In this document: positions 15,995 through 25,536 of the stretch, one piece after another | Position numbering within the stretch: position 1 is the first letter of the stretch | Layout: the number at the start of each line of letters is the position of its first letter | Assembly: GCA_002346225.1 (NCBI GenBank) | Contig: DDYY01000071.1 | Coordinates: 1-64,000 of the forward strand | Source of the DNA: Bacteroidetes bacterium UBA3022 | GTDB taxonomy: Bacteria; Bacteroidota; Bacteroidia; Chitinophagales; BACL12 | DNA length: 64,000 bases | Direction: 5' to 3' | Made by a program: the position numbers and the translations under genes | Notes under the pieces: model-generated | Databases searched by the model: none | Seen by the model: only the letters and a program-made list of their open reading frames with translations | Told to the model about the DNA's origin: nothing

Positions 15995-16010
15995 GGGAAT
16001 ACCCCAATCA

Positions 16011-17315
16011 TTAAACCAACATTCTCACCGGATCTTCCAGATAGCCTTTCAGGGTCTGCAGGAACTGCGCTCCTGTTGCACCATCCACAACCCTATGATC
16101 GCAGCTCATGGTCATCTTCAGGATATTTCCCGGAACCACCTGCCCATTCTTCACCACGGGCACCTGATTGATACCGCCTACTGCGAGGATACAGGCATCA
16201 GGTGGATTGATGATAGCGGTAAACTCTTCAATGCCCATCATTCCCAGATTCGAAATGGTGAAGGTATTGCCTTCCCAATCCTGTGGCTGCAATTTGCGCT
16301 CTCTTGCTCTGGTAGCGAGCGAACCAGTTTCTGCGCTGATCTGCGACAGGGACTTTCCGTCGGCGAAGCGAATTACAGGAACAACCAGTCCGTCGTTGAT
16401 GGCCACTGCTACACCAATGTGCACATGGTTATTGTAGCGAATTTTGGTTCCCAGCCAGCTGCTGTTCACTGCTTTATGCTGCCTCAATGATAAAGCGGCA
16501 GCTTTGACAATCATATCATTGAAAGAAATCTTGACCGGAGCTACTTCATTCATGCTCTTGCGCGCCGCGATGGCGTTGTCCATGTCAATACTAATAGTAA
16601 GGTAGAAATGCGGTGCACTGAACTTACTTTCAGACAAGCGGCCGGCGATGGTTTTCCGCATTTGAGAAACCGCCACTTCTTCGAAGGATTCTTCTCCGAC
16701 AAAGGTCGGGATATTGATAACAACCTGTTTTTCTTTGGCAGGAGTTTCGGCTGATGCCGCGGCAGGTACATAGTTCTCTACATCACGACGTACAATCCTG
16801 CCGCCGTCACCACTTCCGTTCACCTGATGGAGCGGAATGCCCTTCTCGGCAGCTATCTTCTTAGCCAAGGGTGAAGCTTTAAGCCTACCGTCTTCTGTTG
16901 TTTCTGCTTCTGCAGTTACGGGGGCCTGCACTTCCGGAGCCTTTTCGGCCGGAGCAGGAGCCTGTTCTACTGGTTTATCAGCTGCCTTGGGAGCCTCCGG
17001 CTTTTCTTCTTCTGCACCGGATGCCGCGGCTTTATCTTCGGCTTCAGCAGCCTTCAGCAACTCTTCGTAGGACTCGCCTTCCTTACCTATAATAGCTATT
17101 ACAGAATCGACGGGAGCAGCACTACCCGCTTCCACACCTACATATAATAATACCCCGGTATCGTAGCTTTCCAGCTCCATGGTCGCCTTATCGGTTTCCA
17201 CTTCTGCCAGGACATCCCCGCTTTTCACTTTATCTCCAACCTGCTTGTGCCATGCTACAAAAACACCCTCGGTCATTGTATCACTCATGCGGGGCATTCT
17301 AATCACTTCTGCCAT
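16011..17315 (-). CDS. pyruvate dehydrogenase complex E2 (dihydrolipoamide acetyltransferase)
   Basis: 434 residues from the ATG at 17315. The frame extends 33 bases further upstream, but MAEVIRMPRMSDTMTEG is the family start and follows a purine-rich AAGAGAAGA. One lipoyl domain with the lipoylated Lys43 (TDKATMELESY) is followed by an Ala/Glu/Pro-rich linker, a peripheral-subunit-binding domain (ASPLAKKIAAEKGIPL ... GRIVRRDVENY) and the catalytic acyltransferase domain ending with the active-site DHRVVDGATGAQFL. It transfers acetyl from E1 to CoA. The E1 and E3 genes are not in this window. A one-base variant of the -7 element (TATTTTCG) lies upstream. Confidence 0.9.
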   Translation of the reverse strand: MAEVIRMPRMSDTMTEGVFVAWHKQVGDKVKSGDVLAEVETDKATMELESYDTGVLLYVGVEAGSAAPVDSVIAIIGKEGESYEELLKAAEAEDKAAASGAEEEKPEAPKAADKPVEQAPAPAEKAPEVQAPVTAEAETTEDGRLKASPLAKKIAAEKGIPLHQVNGSGDGGRIVRRDVENYVPAAASAETPAKEKQVVINIPTFVGEESFEEVAVSQMRKTIAGRLSESKFSAPHFYLTISIDMDNAIAARKSMNEVAPVKISFNDMIVKAAALSLRQHKAVNSSWLGTKIRYNNHVHIGVAVAINDGLVVPVIRFADGKSLSQISAETGSLATRARERKLQPQDWEGNTFTISNLGMMGIEEFTAIINPPDACILAVGGINQVPVVKNGQVVPGNILKMTMSCDHRVVDGATGAQFLQTLKGYLEDPVRMLV

Positions 17316-17477
17316 TCTTCTCTTATTTTGAACTGCGAAAATACGCACGCCTCAGCGAAATGCAAAGGTGCGCTGCGTATAATGCTGTCTAACAGCGCAT
17401 ACCGCCAATTGTTCCCTGTGCTAACTGACAGATAATGAAGCACTACCCGTCCTGTCGAATGTAAACCCTCTGCCAGC

Positions 17478-20400
17478 TCAATATCCGAATATCTGCTCCA
17501 AAGTCAGCTCTTCAAAGCTGCCCAGACTGCGCAGGTATTCCATATCAAGCTTGCTTCTGTCGCCAATCACCAGGTAGGTATAGTTGCGGTCGGCAATATG
17601 CTCATCAAAGAAATTATTCAAATCGTTGATGGTCATTCCCTGCAGCGCGTCGTATACATCTGCCCGTACATCGTAGTCCAGTCCCCTTCTCAATGCCTGC
17701 TGGTAGTTCCAGTAAACACTGCTTCTGGTTACCCTTTCGCTCTGTATTTTTTTGATGGACGCTTCCACGCTCTGCGCAAATTGTTGTTCTGCCTGAGGCA
17801 TATCGTTCATGATTTCTGACATGGCCTCTATGGCGTCCTGCATCTTATCTGCCTGGGTCGCTACATAGCTTCTCACGTAGTGGGCATCATCTGCCATTGA
17901 AGGAATGGAGTAGTTCGCATAAGCCGAATAAGCCAATGCTCTGGTTTCCCTGATTTCCTGGAAAACAATAGACGACAGACCGCTGCCAAAGTATTCATTG
18001 AATAACTGTGCTACCGGAATCAGTTCCTTATTGAACTGCTCATCTTTCGACATGCGCAGGATCATAGCCTGCACCATATCATAGTGCACAAAATAGACTT
18101 TATTCTCTGTGGTGGGCAGCTCTGTAAACTTCCTTGCCTCCGGATAACTGTTCTTCCTGGCGGGAACTTTATGTTGCTTGTTCAGCATCATTTTAACCGC
18201 GCCCAAATCTTTGTTGCCATAATAAAAGACTTCATGCGGATAAGTAGTTAGATCATGCACTCTGTCTATCAGGCGGTTGGGATTGTAAGAACGCAATTCC
18301 TTCTCCGACAGCTGGTGCTTGAATCTTGAGTCGGGACCATACTGGGCATAAGACGCCATTGCCCTGTTGAGAATCACACTCTTATTGAGTTTGGCATCAC
18401 TTCTCTCCTTCAACATCAACCCTACCATTTCCTCGTACTTATCCTTATCGGCCTTCACATTGGCAAGTATATGCTCGAGCAGCTCCACTCCCTTTTCCAT
18501 GTTGGCCTCCAGTCCGCTCAGTGTAACGTAAGTTCTGTCAGAACCTACAGACACATTAAAGCTCAAACCATATTTAAAAAATTCCTGTTCTAGAGCTGCA
18601 GCGGAATAATCGTTGGTGCCAAGGTAGGGCAGATAGCTCAGTGCAAGTGCCAGTTCCAGATCATTGTCGCTGCCCATATCGAATACGTAGTACAATTCGA
18701 AGAGATCGTTGATGGTGTTGGGAACCACTGAAAGCGGAATATCATTATCCAGTGCTGCCCGCTGAATGTCCTTCTTATAATCGACGAATTTCGGTTCAGT
18801 AGCAGAAGAGCTCAAACGCATCCATTCTTTTAAAAATTCCGACTCAATGTCTCTGTTGGCTTCTACCGGGGTGATAGCGGGCTTATCTACTTTTTCAACA
18901 TTTTTATCTTCTCCCATCCGCTTGTAGACAATCACATAATTTTCATTCGTGAACATCTCACTGGCGAAATCCATGATTTCCTTTTTGGTAAGCTTCGCCA
19001 TGTTATCGGGTTCGTCGAGGTAAACTTTCCAGTCTTTTCGCATAATGAACGCATCCACCAATGCACTGGTCCTGCCCCAGTTACTTTCAAAGCTCTTCGT
19101 ACGTGACAGTCGCATATCATTGACCACTGCATCCATAAGCCATTCGTCAAAATCTCCTTTTCTAATCCTGTCCAGCTGTTGCAGCAAGAGGGCTTCACAT
19201 GCTTCCAGTGTCTGTCCTTCTTTGGGTTCAGCGCTCATGATCAACATACTGTAATCGGTGAGTTCATACACAAAGGCTTCTGAGCTCAGTACTTTTTGTG
19301 CCTGATTGAGATCCAGGTCGAACAATCCTGCCTGACCGTTGGACAGCAAAGCTGCCACCATTTGCGCCTTGAGTACATCAGCACTGCCGCTGCCGCGCAG
19401 GCGATATCCCATCATCATCGATTCCGCTTCAGTACCATAAACTTCTCTTCTTTTTACACTGGTTATCGGTTCCTCTTTGGCGGGTTTATAATCGGGAACA
19501 GGTCTTGCTTCATAGTTACCGAAGTATTTGGTAATCAAATCTATCGTAGCATCGTAATCGAGGTCGCCTGATAAAATGATAGCCATGTTATTGGGTACGT
19601 AGTACCTGGAAAAATATTCCATAATGCGGTACATGCTGGGGTTTTTCAGGTGTTCTCCTTCTCCGATGGTAGTCTGTGTTCCATAGGTATGTTTGGTAAA
19701 CATGGATTCCATAAAGGCCTTCCACATTTTTCTTCCATCTCTGTCCTGACTCATATTGAACTCTTCATAAACTGCTTCCAGCTCTGTATGGAAGAGGCGC
19801 AATACCAATCGGTGGAAACGCTCGCTTTCTATGATGAGCCATTTCTCCAGTTCATTGGAGGGAATATCATTGACATAGACGGTTTCTTCCAGACTGGTAT
19901 AGGCATTGGTTCCCTTGGCACCCAGCGAACCTATCATTTTATCGTACTCATTGGGTATGGCAAATTTGGCTGCTTCCTGCGACATTCTGTCGATCTCCGC
20001 ATAGATTTCTTTCTTCCTGTTTTCGTCCTTTTCCTGCCGGTGCTCCTCATATAATCTGGCGATGCCGTCGAGAATGATCTTTTCGCGCTCCCAGTTGCTG
20101 GTTCCTATATTCTCAGTCCCCTTGAACATCATATGCTCGAGGTAATGCGCCAGTCCGGTAGTGGTAGGAGGATCATTTTTAGATCCGGTGCGTACCGCTA
20201 TGTAAGTCTGTATGCGTGGCTCCAGGGTATTTTTGGACAAATAAACAGTAAGCCCATTGGGGAGTCGGTACATGCGCGTAGCCGTGGGGTCGCCCTTATA
20301 GGATAATACAGCAGCCTCCCGTTTAGCAGGTTGCTGTATCGCAGTCGAGCTGGGTATGGTTCCCTGATAAATTTCCAGCGGATTCACGTAACCCGCGGCG

Positions 20401-20591
20401 GTGCCCACTTCATAAACAGAGCTGCCAGCCTGTTGATTATTCTGCTGGTTGTTCTGCTGATTCAGCTGTTGCAACATTTGCTGGTTGACACCGGAGTTGC
20501 TGTTCGTATTGCTGACTCCACCAGAATTTGTCTGGCTCACTGCCATCTGCACCGACAGGACCAAGATGCCTGTTAAAAATGAATATTTCAT
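17478..20591 (-). CDS. M16 (insulinase/pitrilysin) family metallopeptidase, two-unit
   Basis: 1037 residues with a signal peptide, so it acts in the periplasm or outside. Residues 22-56 are an Asn/Gln/Ser-rich low-complexity stretch. The first M16 unit carries the inverted zinc motif HYLEHMMFKG (His149, Glu152, His153), and AVYEEFNMSQD near 276 supplies the third ligand. The second unit (about 590-1037) lacks HxxEH, as the non-catalytic half normally does, and ends with the R/Y pair region (QEIRETRALAYSAYANYS). Predicted role: degradation of peptides. It follows dnaX by 14 bases on the same strand and may be co-transcribed. Confidence 0.9.
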   Translation of the reverse strand: MKYSFLTGILVLSVQMAVSQTNSGGVSNTNSNSGVNQQMLQQLNQQNNQQNNQQAGSSVYEVGTAAGYVNPLEIYQGTIPSSTAIQQPAKREAAVLSYKGDPTATRMYRLPNGLTVYLSKNTLEPRIQTYIAVRTGSKNDPPTTTGLAHYLEHMMFKGTENIGTSNWEREKIILDGIARLYEEHRQEKDENRKKEIYAEIDRMSQEAAKFAIPNEYDKMIGSLGAKGTNAYTSLEETVYVNDIPSNELEKWLIIESERFHRLVLRLFHTELEAVYEEFNMSQDRDGRKMWKAFMESMFTKHTYGTQTTIGEGEHLKNPSMYRIMEYFSRYYVPNNMAIILSGDLDYDATIDLITKYFGNYEARPVPDYKPAKEEPITSVKRREVYGTEAESMMMGYRLRGSGSADVLKAQMVAALLSNGQAGLFDLDLNQAQKVLSSEAFVYELTDYSMLIMSAEPKEGQTLEACEALLLQQLDRIRKGDFDEWLMDAVVNDMRLSRTKSFESNWGRTSALVDAFIMRKDWKVYLDEPDNMAKLTKKEIMDFASEMFTNENYVIVYKRMGEDKNVEKVDKPAITPVEANRDIESEFLKEWMRLSSSATEPKFVDYKKDIQRAALDNDIPLSVVPNTINDLFELYYVFDMGSDNDLELALALSYLPYLGTNDYSAAALEQEFFKYGLSFNVSVGSDRTYVTLSGLEANMEKGVELLEHILANVKADKDKYEEMVGLMLKERSDAKLNKSVILNRAMASYAQYGPDSRFKHQLSEKELRSYNPNRLIDRVHDLTTYPHEVFYYGNKDLGAVKMMLNKQHKVPARKNSYPEARKFTELPTTENKVYFVHYDMVQAMILRMSKDEQFNKELIPVAQLFNEYFGSGLSSIVFQEIRETRALAYSAYANYSIPSMADDAHYVRSYVATQADKMQDAIEAMSEIMNDMPQAEQQFAQSVEASIKKIQSERVTRSSVYWNYQQALRRGLDYDVRADVYDALQGMTINDLNNFFDEHIADRNYTYLVIGDRSKLDMEYLRSLGSFEELTLEQIFGY

Positions 20592-20605
20592 ATGCTAATT
20601 ATAAT

Positions 20606-22363
20606 TTATATATCTAATTCCATTCCTAAAAGTTCCGAGAGGGCTCTAATGTCGGGGTTGACCTCTTCCATCTTGCGGTATTTCTCCATGATAGTATAAG
20701 GACGACGTGTTGTTACTTCGCCCTCCACTACGCTAAAGCGCAACTCGAAGCCATGATTGTCCATGGCTTCCGCCAGGAAAGACCGCAGTTCCTGTGCAGA
20801 TTCACGGAACAGGGTAACCTCCATTTGCGAATCGACCTGTATTTCAATTACATTCTCCTCGCCTATGTGCACACGGGAATGATCCATAAGGATGGCCATA
20901 TGCTGCTTACTGGATCGGATGAGATCGGCGTATTGCTTCCAGGCCATGAAAAAGATCTCCGGCTGCACGGGTTTAGCTTCCTGCACAGGCGTTGCTTCCA
21001 CTTCCTCTTCTTCGATTACTTCCTTTTTGCGCGGTCCGGATTTTAAGTTGATTACCGGAATATTCAATTCCACCTTTTGTTCCGGTTCTTCTTTTTTGAC
21101 CGGTGCCGGAGGTGTCTCATATTTTTCCATCTTCAACTTCACCGCAGCAGGTGGAGGTGTCGTGGTTTCCGGTGTTTTATTAGCGGGGACCGGCTGAGCG
21201 ACAGGAGCCGTTTTGCTCAGGTCAGCCGTTTTTTTTTGAGGGGCAGTTCCGATTCCGGGGGTTTGAATAGCATTGCTCATGTAGCACAAGCGCAGCAGCG
21301 CCAGCTCCACATGGAGGTGCTTGTTCTTGGCAATACGGTATTGTATATCGGAGTGATTGAGCAGATTGAGCGCAGACAATGCAAACGATGGCGATACAGC
21401 GCCTGCCTGCTGTTTATACTTTTCCGCAACAGCATCGCTGGTTTCCAGCAGTGCAATAGTAGCCGGATTATGACATACCAGCAGGTTGCGCATGTGTTCG
21501 GCGAAACCGATTAAAAAAGTGTCGCCGTCAAAACCCTTGGAAGTGATTTCATTGAACAACAATAAAATGGCTGCTGCATCTTGTTGCAACAGCATGTCGG
21601 TCATCTTGAAATAATAATCGTAGTCGAGGATATTGAGGTTTTCAATAACATCCTTTCCGGTTATCGCTTTTCCGGTAAAGGTGGTGATGCGGTCAAAAAT
21701 GGAGAGTGCATCCCGCATGGCACCATCTGCTTTTTGCGCAATCAGGTGGAATGCCTCATCGTCTGCCTGAATACCTTCGCTGGTGCAGATTTTTTTCAAC
21801 TGGAAAATCATATCCTTGACCGTAATCCTGTTGAAATCGAAAATCTGGCAGCGCGACAATATGGTCGGAATGATTTTATACTTTTCGGTGGTAGCCAGAA
21901 TGAACTTCACGTAGGGAGGAGGTTCTTCCAGTGTTTTGAGGAAGGCATTGAAAGCCGCTGCCGAGAGCATGTGCACCTCATCTATGATGTAGACCTTGTA
22001 CTTTCCACTTTGCGGCGCATAACGCACCTGATCTACCAGGTTGCGGATATCATCTACTGAGTTATTGGAAGCCGCGTCAATTTCATGGATATTGAACGAT
22101 GCATTGCCAGCAAACGATTTACAGCTTTCACAGTTATCGCAGGCAGCACCTTCGGCACTGAGGTTTTCACAATTGATGGTTTTGGCCAGAATCCTGGCGC
22201 AGGTGGTCTTTCCTACTCCTCTTGGGCCGCAAAAAAGGAAAGATTGTGCCAGATGTTCCTGCAGGATGGCATTCTTAAGGGTGGTGACAATATGGTCCTG
22301 CCCTACCACTTCATCCCATGACAAAGGGCGATACTTCCTGGCTGAAACAACAAATTGCTGCAT
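20606..22363 (-). CDS. dnaX: DNA polymerase III subunits gamma/tau
   Basis: 585 residues. It is the clamp-loader ATPase that loads the beta clamp. Walker A is GPRGVGKTT at 46-54, the zinc-binding Cys residues are Cys65, Cys75, Cys78 and Cys81, Walker B is VYIIDEVHML (124-133), and the SRC sensor is in ILSRCQIF. Domain III continues to about residue 365. The rest is a Pro/Lys/Glu-rich linker and a tau-like C-terminal domain. TATCTTTA, a TAnnTTTA variant of the -7 element, lies just 6 bases before the start. It lies between tspO and the M16 gene on the same strand. Confidence 0.95.
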   Translation of the reverse strand: MQQFVVSARKYRPLSWDEVVGQDHIVTTLKNAILQEHLAQSFLFCGPRGVGKTTCARILAKTINCENLSAEGAACDNCESCKSFAGNASFNIHEIDAASNNSVDDIRNLVDQVRYAPQSGKYKVYIIDEVHMLSAAAFNAFLKTLEEPPPYVKFILATTEKYKIIPTILSRCQIFDFNRITVKDMIFQLKKICTSEGIQADDEAFHLIAQKADGAMRDALSIFDRITTFTGKAITGKDVIENLNILDYDYYFKMTDMLLQQDAAAILLLFNEITSKGFDGDTFLIGFAEHMRNLLVCHNPATIALLETSDAVAEKYKQQAGAVSPSFALSALNLLNHSDIQYRIAKNKHLHVELALLRLCYMSNAIQTPGIGTAPQKKTADLSKTAPVAQPVPANKTPETTTPPPAAVKLKMEKYETPPAPVKKEEPEQKVELNIPVINLKSGPRKKEVIEEEEVEATPVQEAKPVQPEIFFMAWKQYADLIRSSKQHMAILMDHSRVHIGEENVIEIQVDSQMEVTLFRESAQELRSFLAEAMDNHGFELRFSVVEGEVTTRRPYTIMEKYRKMEEVNPDIRALSELLGMELDI

Positions 22364-22396
22364 TGACGTAAAGATACTGAATTGAAGGTATCCTGT

Positions 22397-22879
22397 TTAG
22401 TTGAGCCGTAAAATACCCAGATTGAGATAGGTAGCAAAACAAACCCAGGCCAGATAGGGAATCATGAGCAATGCTGCCAGCATGCGCACTTTTCCAAAAT
22501 AGAACATCGTAACAACGATGGCTGCAATGAGCAGGAAGATATCGACCAATGCCAGCAGCGGAGATTGCATTTTGAAAAAGAATAAAGACCAGAGAAAGTT
22601 CAATAACAGCTGAATAGCAAAAAACTGATATCCCATGCGCTTGGAATTCGACGATGGCGTAACCAGATAAAAATACAATGCTACTCCAATCAGAATGTAC
22701 AGGAAGGTCCACACCGGACCGAAGATCCAGTTCGGCGGATTCAGTGCCGGCTTCTCTAATGTTGCATACCACGTGTCAATTTCACCGGCTGTAAAAAAAC
22801 CGCTGATGCTTCCGACAATCACCGTTAAAAAAACAGAGAGAAGCAACTGCGGTAACTTTAATTTTTCATTTTCTATCAT
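22397..22879 (-). CDS. tspO: TspO/MBR family membrane protein
   Basis: 160 residues with five membrane helices, as in the family. Marks are the Trp- and Pro-rich EIDTWYATLEKPALNPPNWIFGPVWTFLYILIGVA, cut here into the helix-1 loop and helix 2, and the final PYLAWVCFATYLNLGILRLN. TspO proteins bind porphyrins and cholesterol-like ligands and act in tetrapyrrole or stress signalling; the ligand here is unknown. The gene is 12 bases downstream of the cyanophycinase-like gene and 33 bases upstream of dnaX. Confidence 0.93.
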   Translation of the reverse strand: MIENEKLKLPQLLLSVFLTVIVGSISGFFTAGEIDTWYATLEKPALNPPNWIFGPVWTFLYILIGVALYFYLVTPSSNSKRMGYQFFAIQLLLNFLWSLFFFKMQSPLLALVDIFLLIAAIVVTMFYFGKVRMLAALLMIPYLAWVCFATYLNLGILRLN

Positions 22880-22891
22880 TATCTACCTTTT

Positions 22892-24202
22892 TCAATGTTG
22901 TATAACTACTTTATCTATATAAGTGCCATCGAACCGCAAGATATAAATGCCATTCGATAACCTGTTCACCGGAAGGACAGCAGTGCCTGCAGCATGTTGC
23001 CGGCTGTACACAACTGACCCGGTCAGGTCCATCAGCTCTACATTGCCCATAACAGGCAAAAACAACTGAAGGTTCGTATGAGCGGGATTGGGGAAACACG
23101 CCACAGCTGATGGCGCCGTTGTATTCAGGCTGGTAGGTGAGCTGCTGCAATCAATTGCTGCTGCATCGCTCTCCAGCTCAAGGGAGCCATCCTCTACCCA
23201 CCAGTTTTCCCAGGTCACGTCTGCACCTGTAATTGTTTTCCAGTCGTTGAGGTCTACTGTTCCTTCACCGTTAATGCGACCCGGAGCTTTAATTACTTTC
23301 AGCGCAGCCGCATCGCGGTTCCACGTCAGTTTTTCTCCGTCTTCGCAAACTTCAGGTATCGTTTCACCCTCACAATTCACCTGAACAAACCAGGCAAAGT
23401 CATCATAGGCCGGATACTCTCCAAACACAGTAGCGATGCCATTTTCGTCAATGCATACAGCGGTAAATTCTTCACAGGCAATGGCAAATGGCTGTATACC
23501 TTGGTCAGTGTAGAGCCTTGCCATAAATGCCACCAGTCTACCTTTTCGATCCGGATTGTCGAAATGCGTATCGGTAATAATATGTTGCAAAGCAGGATTC
23601 TCAATAAAATCGTCGTAGCCGATGGTCACAGCATTCGCATAGGGGTTCATCAAAGCCTGGGCGGAGGTTACGGTACCATTTTCAGCCGAAAAATAGCCCT
23701 GCCCCTGTATGGCCATGCCGGCACTGGTTCCTCCTACAGGAACCTGTTTCTCGTTAATCAGGTAATTGATAGCGGTTTCCACAGGTGTATCCCTCCAGTA
23801 GCTGATATAATCCCACTGGTCACCTCCGGCAATCCAAAGCGCCTCTGCCTGTTCAATGCGGGCTATTACATAGGGATCGGTAGCCGCAGCAGCTGTATTA
23901 AAAACAATGGTTTCCACAGAATTCACTGCAACTCCCAGGTCGCTGTACAGGTAGTCATTGTAGCCATCGCTGCCACTTGCGCGCAGCACAACTATATCGC
24001 CACCACCTGAGCGGGTAAGCATCCAGGTGAGGGCATCGTCATTATCCCCGGCGCCGCCCATGAGCACAGTACCGGGCAATGTTGCTGTCGTAATATCGGC
24101 AGTATCGCCTACCATATAAGAGCTATAGGACTGCGCTTGCACCCATCCGGTTCCTAACCATATTCCCAGGACGAGCAATCCCTTTAAAAATGGTGTTATC
24201 AT
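22892..24202 (-). CDS. secreted cyanophycinase-like (S51) protein with T9SS type A signal
   Basis: 436 residues from the ATG at 24202. A longer frame reaches 24319 but overlaps the divergent proline dehydrogenase start and lacks a good signal peptide. The signal peptide ends near WVQAQ. The S51 fold shows PGTVLMGGAGDNDDALTW, then the nucleophile elbow VGGTSAGMAI (Ser160) and a THFDNPDRKGRL segment that likely contains the catalytic His. The C-terminus carries the T9SS signal (CFPNPAHTNLQLFLP ... GIYILRFDG). Cyanophycinases cut beta-Asp-Arg polymers; this one would act outside the cell. The substrate is not proven. TATCTTTA, a TAnnTTTA variant, lies 5 bases before the start. Confidence 0.82.
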   Translation of the reverse strand: MITPFLKGLLVLGIWLGTGWVQAQSYSSYMVGDTADITTATLPGTVLMGGAGDNDDALTWMLTRSGGGDIVVLRASGSDGYNDYLYSDLGVAVNSVETIVFNTAAAATDPYVIARIEQAEALWIAGGDQWDYISYWRDTPVETAINYLINEKQVPVGGTSAGMAIQGQGYFSAENGTVTSAQALMNPYANAVTIGYDDFIENPALQHIITDTHFDNPDRKGRLVAFMARLYTDQGIQPFAIACEEFTAVCIDENGIATVFGEYPAYDDFAWFVQVNCEGETIPEVCEDGEKLTWNRDAAALKVIKAPGRINGEGTVDLNDWKTITGADVTWENWWVEDGSLELESDAAAIDCSSSPTSLNTTAPSAVACFPNPAHTNLQLFLPVMGNVELMDLTGSVVYSRQHAAGTAVLPVNRLSNGIYILRFDGTYIDKVVIQH

Positions 24203-24253
24203 ATGCCTAAAGATAATCAGAAACTCAGGGTATCTTATCACAGAGTAAACTGT

Positions 24254-24261
24254 TAATTTTG
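24254..24261 (+). promoter_or_regulatory. -7 element (TAATTTTG) for proline dehydrogenase
   Basis: TAATTTTG matches TAnnTTTG and ends 17 bases before the GTG at 24279. Confidence 0.45.
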
Positions 24262-24278
24262 CTCCAAATAGTAACCTG

Positions 24279-25457
24279 GTGGAAACTTCATTACAGCTTT
24301 CGTTCGACGATACGTCCATTGCATTTTCGGGGAAAAATGATCAGGCGTTGCGAAAAACCTACAGGTTATTCAAGTTGATGAACAACGGGAACCTGGTGCG
24401 TATGGGGACCAAAGCTGCAACGCTGGCGCTGAATATGCACCTTCCGGTAAAAGGCCTTATCAAGCAGACCATCTATCAGCAATTCTGCGGTGGTGAAGAT
24501 TTGCAGGAAACCGTTCGCGTGCTGAACGAACTAGAACAATACAATGTAAGTGCTATTCTCGATTACGGCGTAGAGGGGAAGGAATCGGAAGCAGAATTCA
24601 AAAGAACCTGCGACCAGCTCATCCACACCTTACAATTTGCCGGCACACAGCGCAATGTGCCTTACATCAGCTGCAAGGTTACCGGCATAACACGCTTCGA
24701 CCTGTTGGCGAAAATCAGTTCCGGAGAAACGCTTTCGGCCGCGGAAAGCGCGGAAAAGAAAAAGCTCTACGACAGGATGTTTTCCATTGCGGAAGCAGCG
24801 CAAAAAGCAGGTATAGGTCTGTATGTAGACGCAGAAGAAACTTGGATACAGGACGCAGTGGACAACCTTGTATTTGAACTCATGCGCACCTTTAACCGAC
24901 AAAAGGCCGTCGTTTTCAGCACACCTCAAATGTACCGCCACGACCGTCTTGAATTTTGTAAACGCAGTCTGGCGGATGCACAGGAGCATGGCTATATCCT
25001 CGGTCTGAAGCCCGTGCGGGGTGCCTATATGGAGAAGGAACGCCGGCGTGCTGCTGAGAAAGGTTATCCATCACCCATTCAGGTTGATAAGGCTGCCACC
25101 GACCGCGATTACGATGCCGTGCTGAATCTGGCACTTGACCATCTGGACCGTATAGCCATCTGTGCAGCTACACATAACGAAAAAAGCAGCATGTTGCTGG
25201 CCGAGGGAACGGTACGCCGCGGCGTGGAGCCTGGGCATCCGCATGTGCACTTCTCTCAATTGTACGGCATGAGCGACCATATCACTTTCAACCTTGCACA
25301 ATCCGGCTTTCACGTATCTAAATACCTGCCTTACGGACCAGTAAAAGACGTTATACCCTACCTGATCAGAAGAGCCCAGGAAAACACCAGCGTAGCAGGC
25401 AGTATGAGCAGAGAGTTGAGTCTTATTTACAAGGAGATTAAGAGAAGAGCCCTCTAA
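24279..25457 (+). CDS. proline dehydrogenase
   Basis: 392 residues from a GTG start. The first step of proline catabolism, giving pyrroline-5-carboxylate with FAD. The N-terminal SLQLSFDDTSIAFSGKNDQAL and LFKLMNNGNLVRMGT are typical of the single-domain Bacteroidota enzymes. FAD-site and substrate-site marks are ILDYGVEGKE, KPVRGAYMEKERRRA and the late THNEKSS and YGPVKDVIPYLIRRAQEN. The second step, PruA, is encoded separately 33 kb away at 58281. An hmgA-hppD pair follows with its own promoter. Confidence 0.92.
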   Translation: METSLQLSFDDTSIAFSGKNDQALRKTYRLFKLMNNGNLVRMGTKAATLALNMHLPVKGLIKQTIYQQFCGGEDLQETVRVLNELEQYNVSAILDYGVEGKESEAEFKRTCDQLIHTLQFAGTQRNVPYISCKVTGITRFDLLAKISSGETLSAAESAEKKKLYDRMFSIAEAAQKAGIGLYVDAEETWIQDAVDNLVFELMRTFNRQKAVVFSTPQMYRHDRLEFCKRSLADAQEHGYILGLKPVRGAYMEKERRRAAEKGYPSPIQVDKAATDRDYDAVLNLALDHLDRIAICAATHNEKSSMLLAEGTVRRGVEPGHPHVHFSQLYGMSDHITFNLAQSGFHVSKYLPYGPVKDVIPYLIRRAQENTSVAGSMSRELSLIYKEIKRRAL

Positions 25458-25512
25458 AAGGCTATGGCAAGAGGTTGACAAAAGTCACCCCATAAAGCTG
25501 CTCAACAAGGTT

Positions 25513-25520
25513 TATTTTTG
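25513..25520 (+). promoter_or_regulatory. -7 element (TATTTTTG) for hmgA
   Basis: TATTTTTG matches TAnnTTTG and ends 16 bases before the hmgA ATG at 25537. Confidence 0.45.
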
Positions 25521-25536
25521 TACAAAGCAGTAGTTT

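Noticed and set aside
15983..15999. Small palindrome ATTCCC-TAA-GGGAAT near the 15704 gene end
   Set aside because: Stem of only 6 bases and no T run in either direction, so it is not called as a terminator.
24203..24319. Upstream extension of the cyanophycinase-like frame
   Set aside because: It runs over the divergent proline dehydrogenase start and has no signal peptide, whereas the ATG at 24202 gives one.
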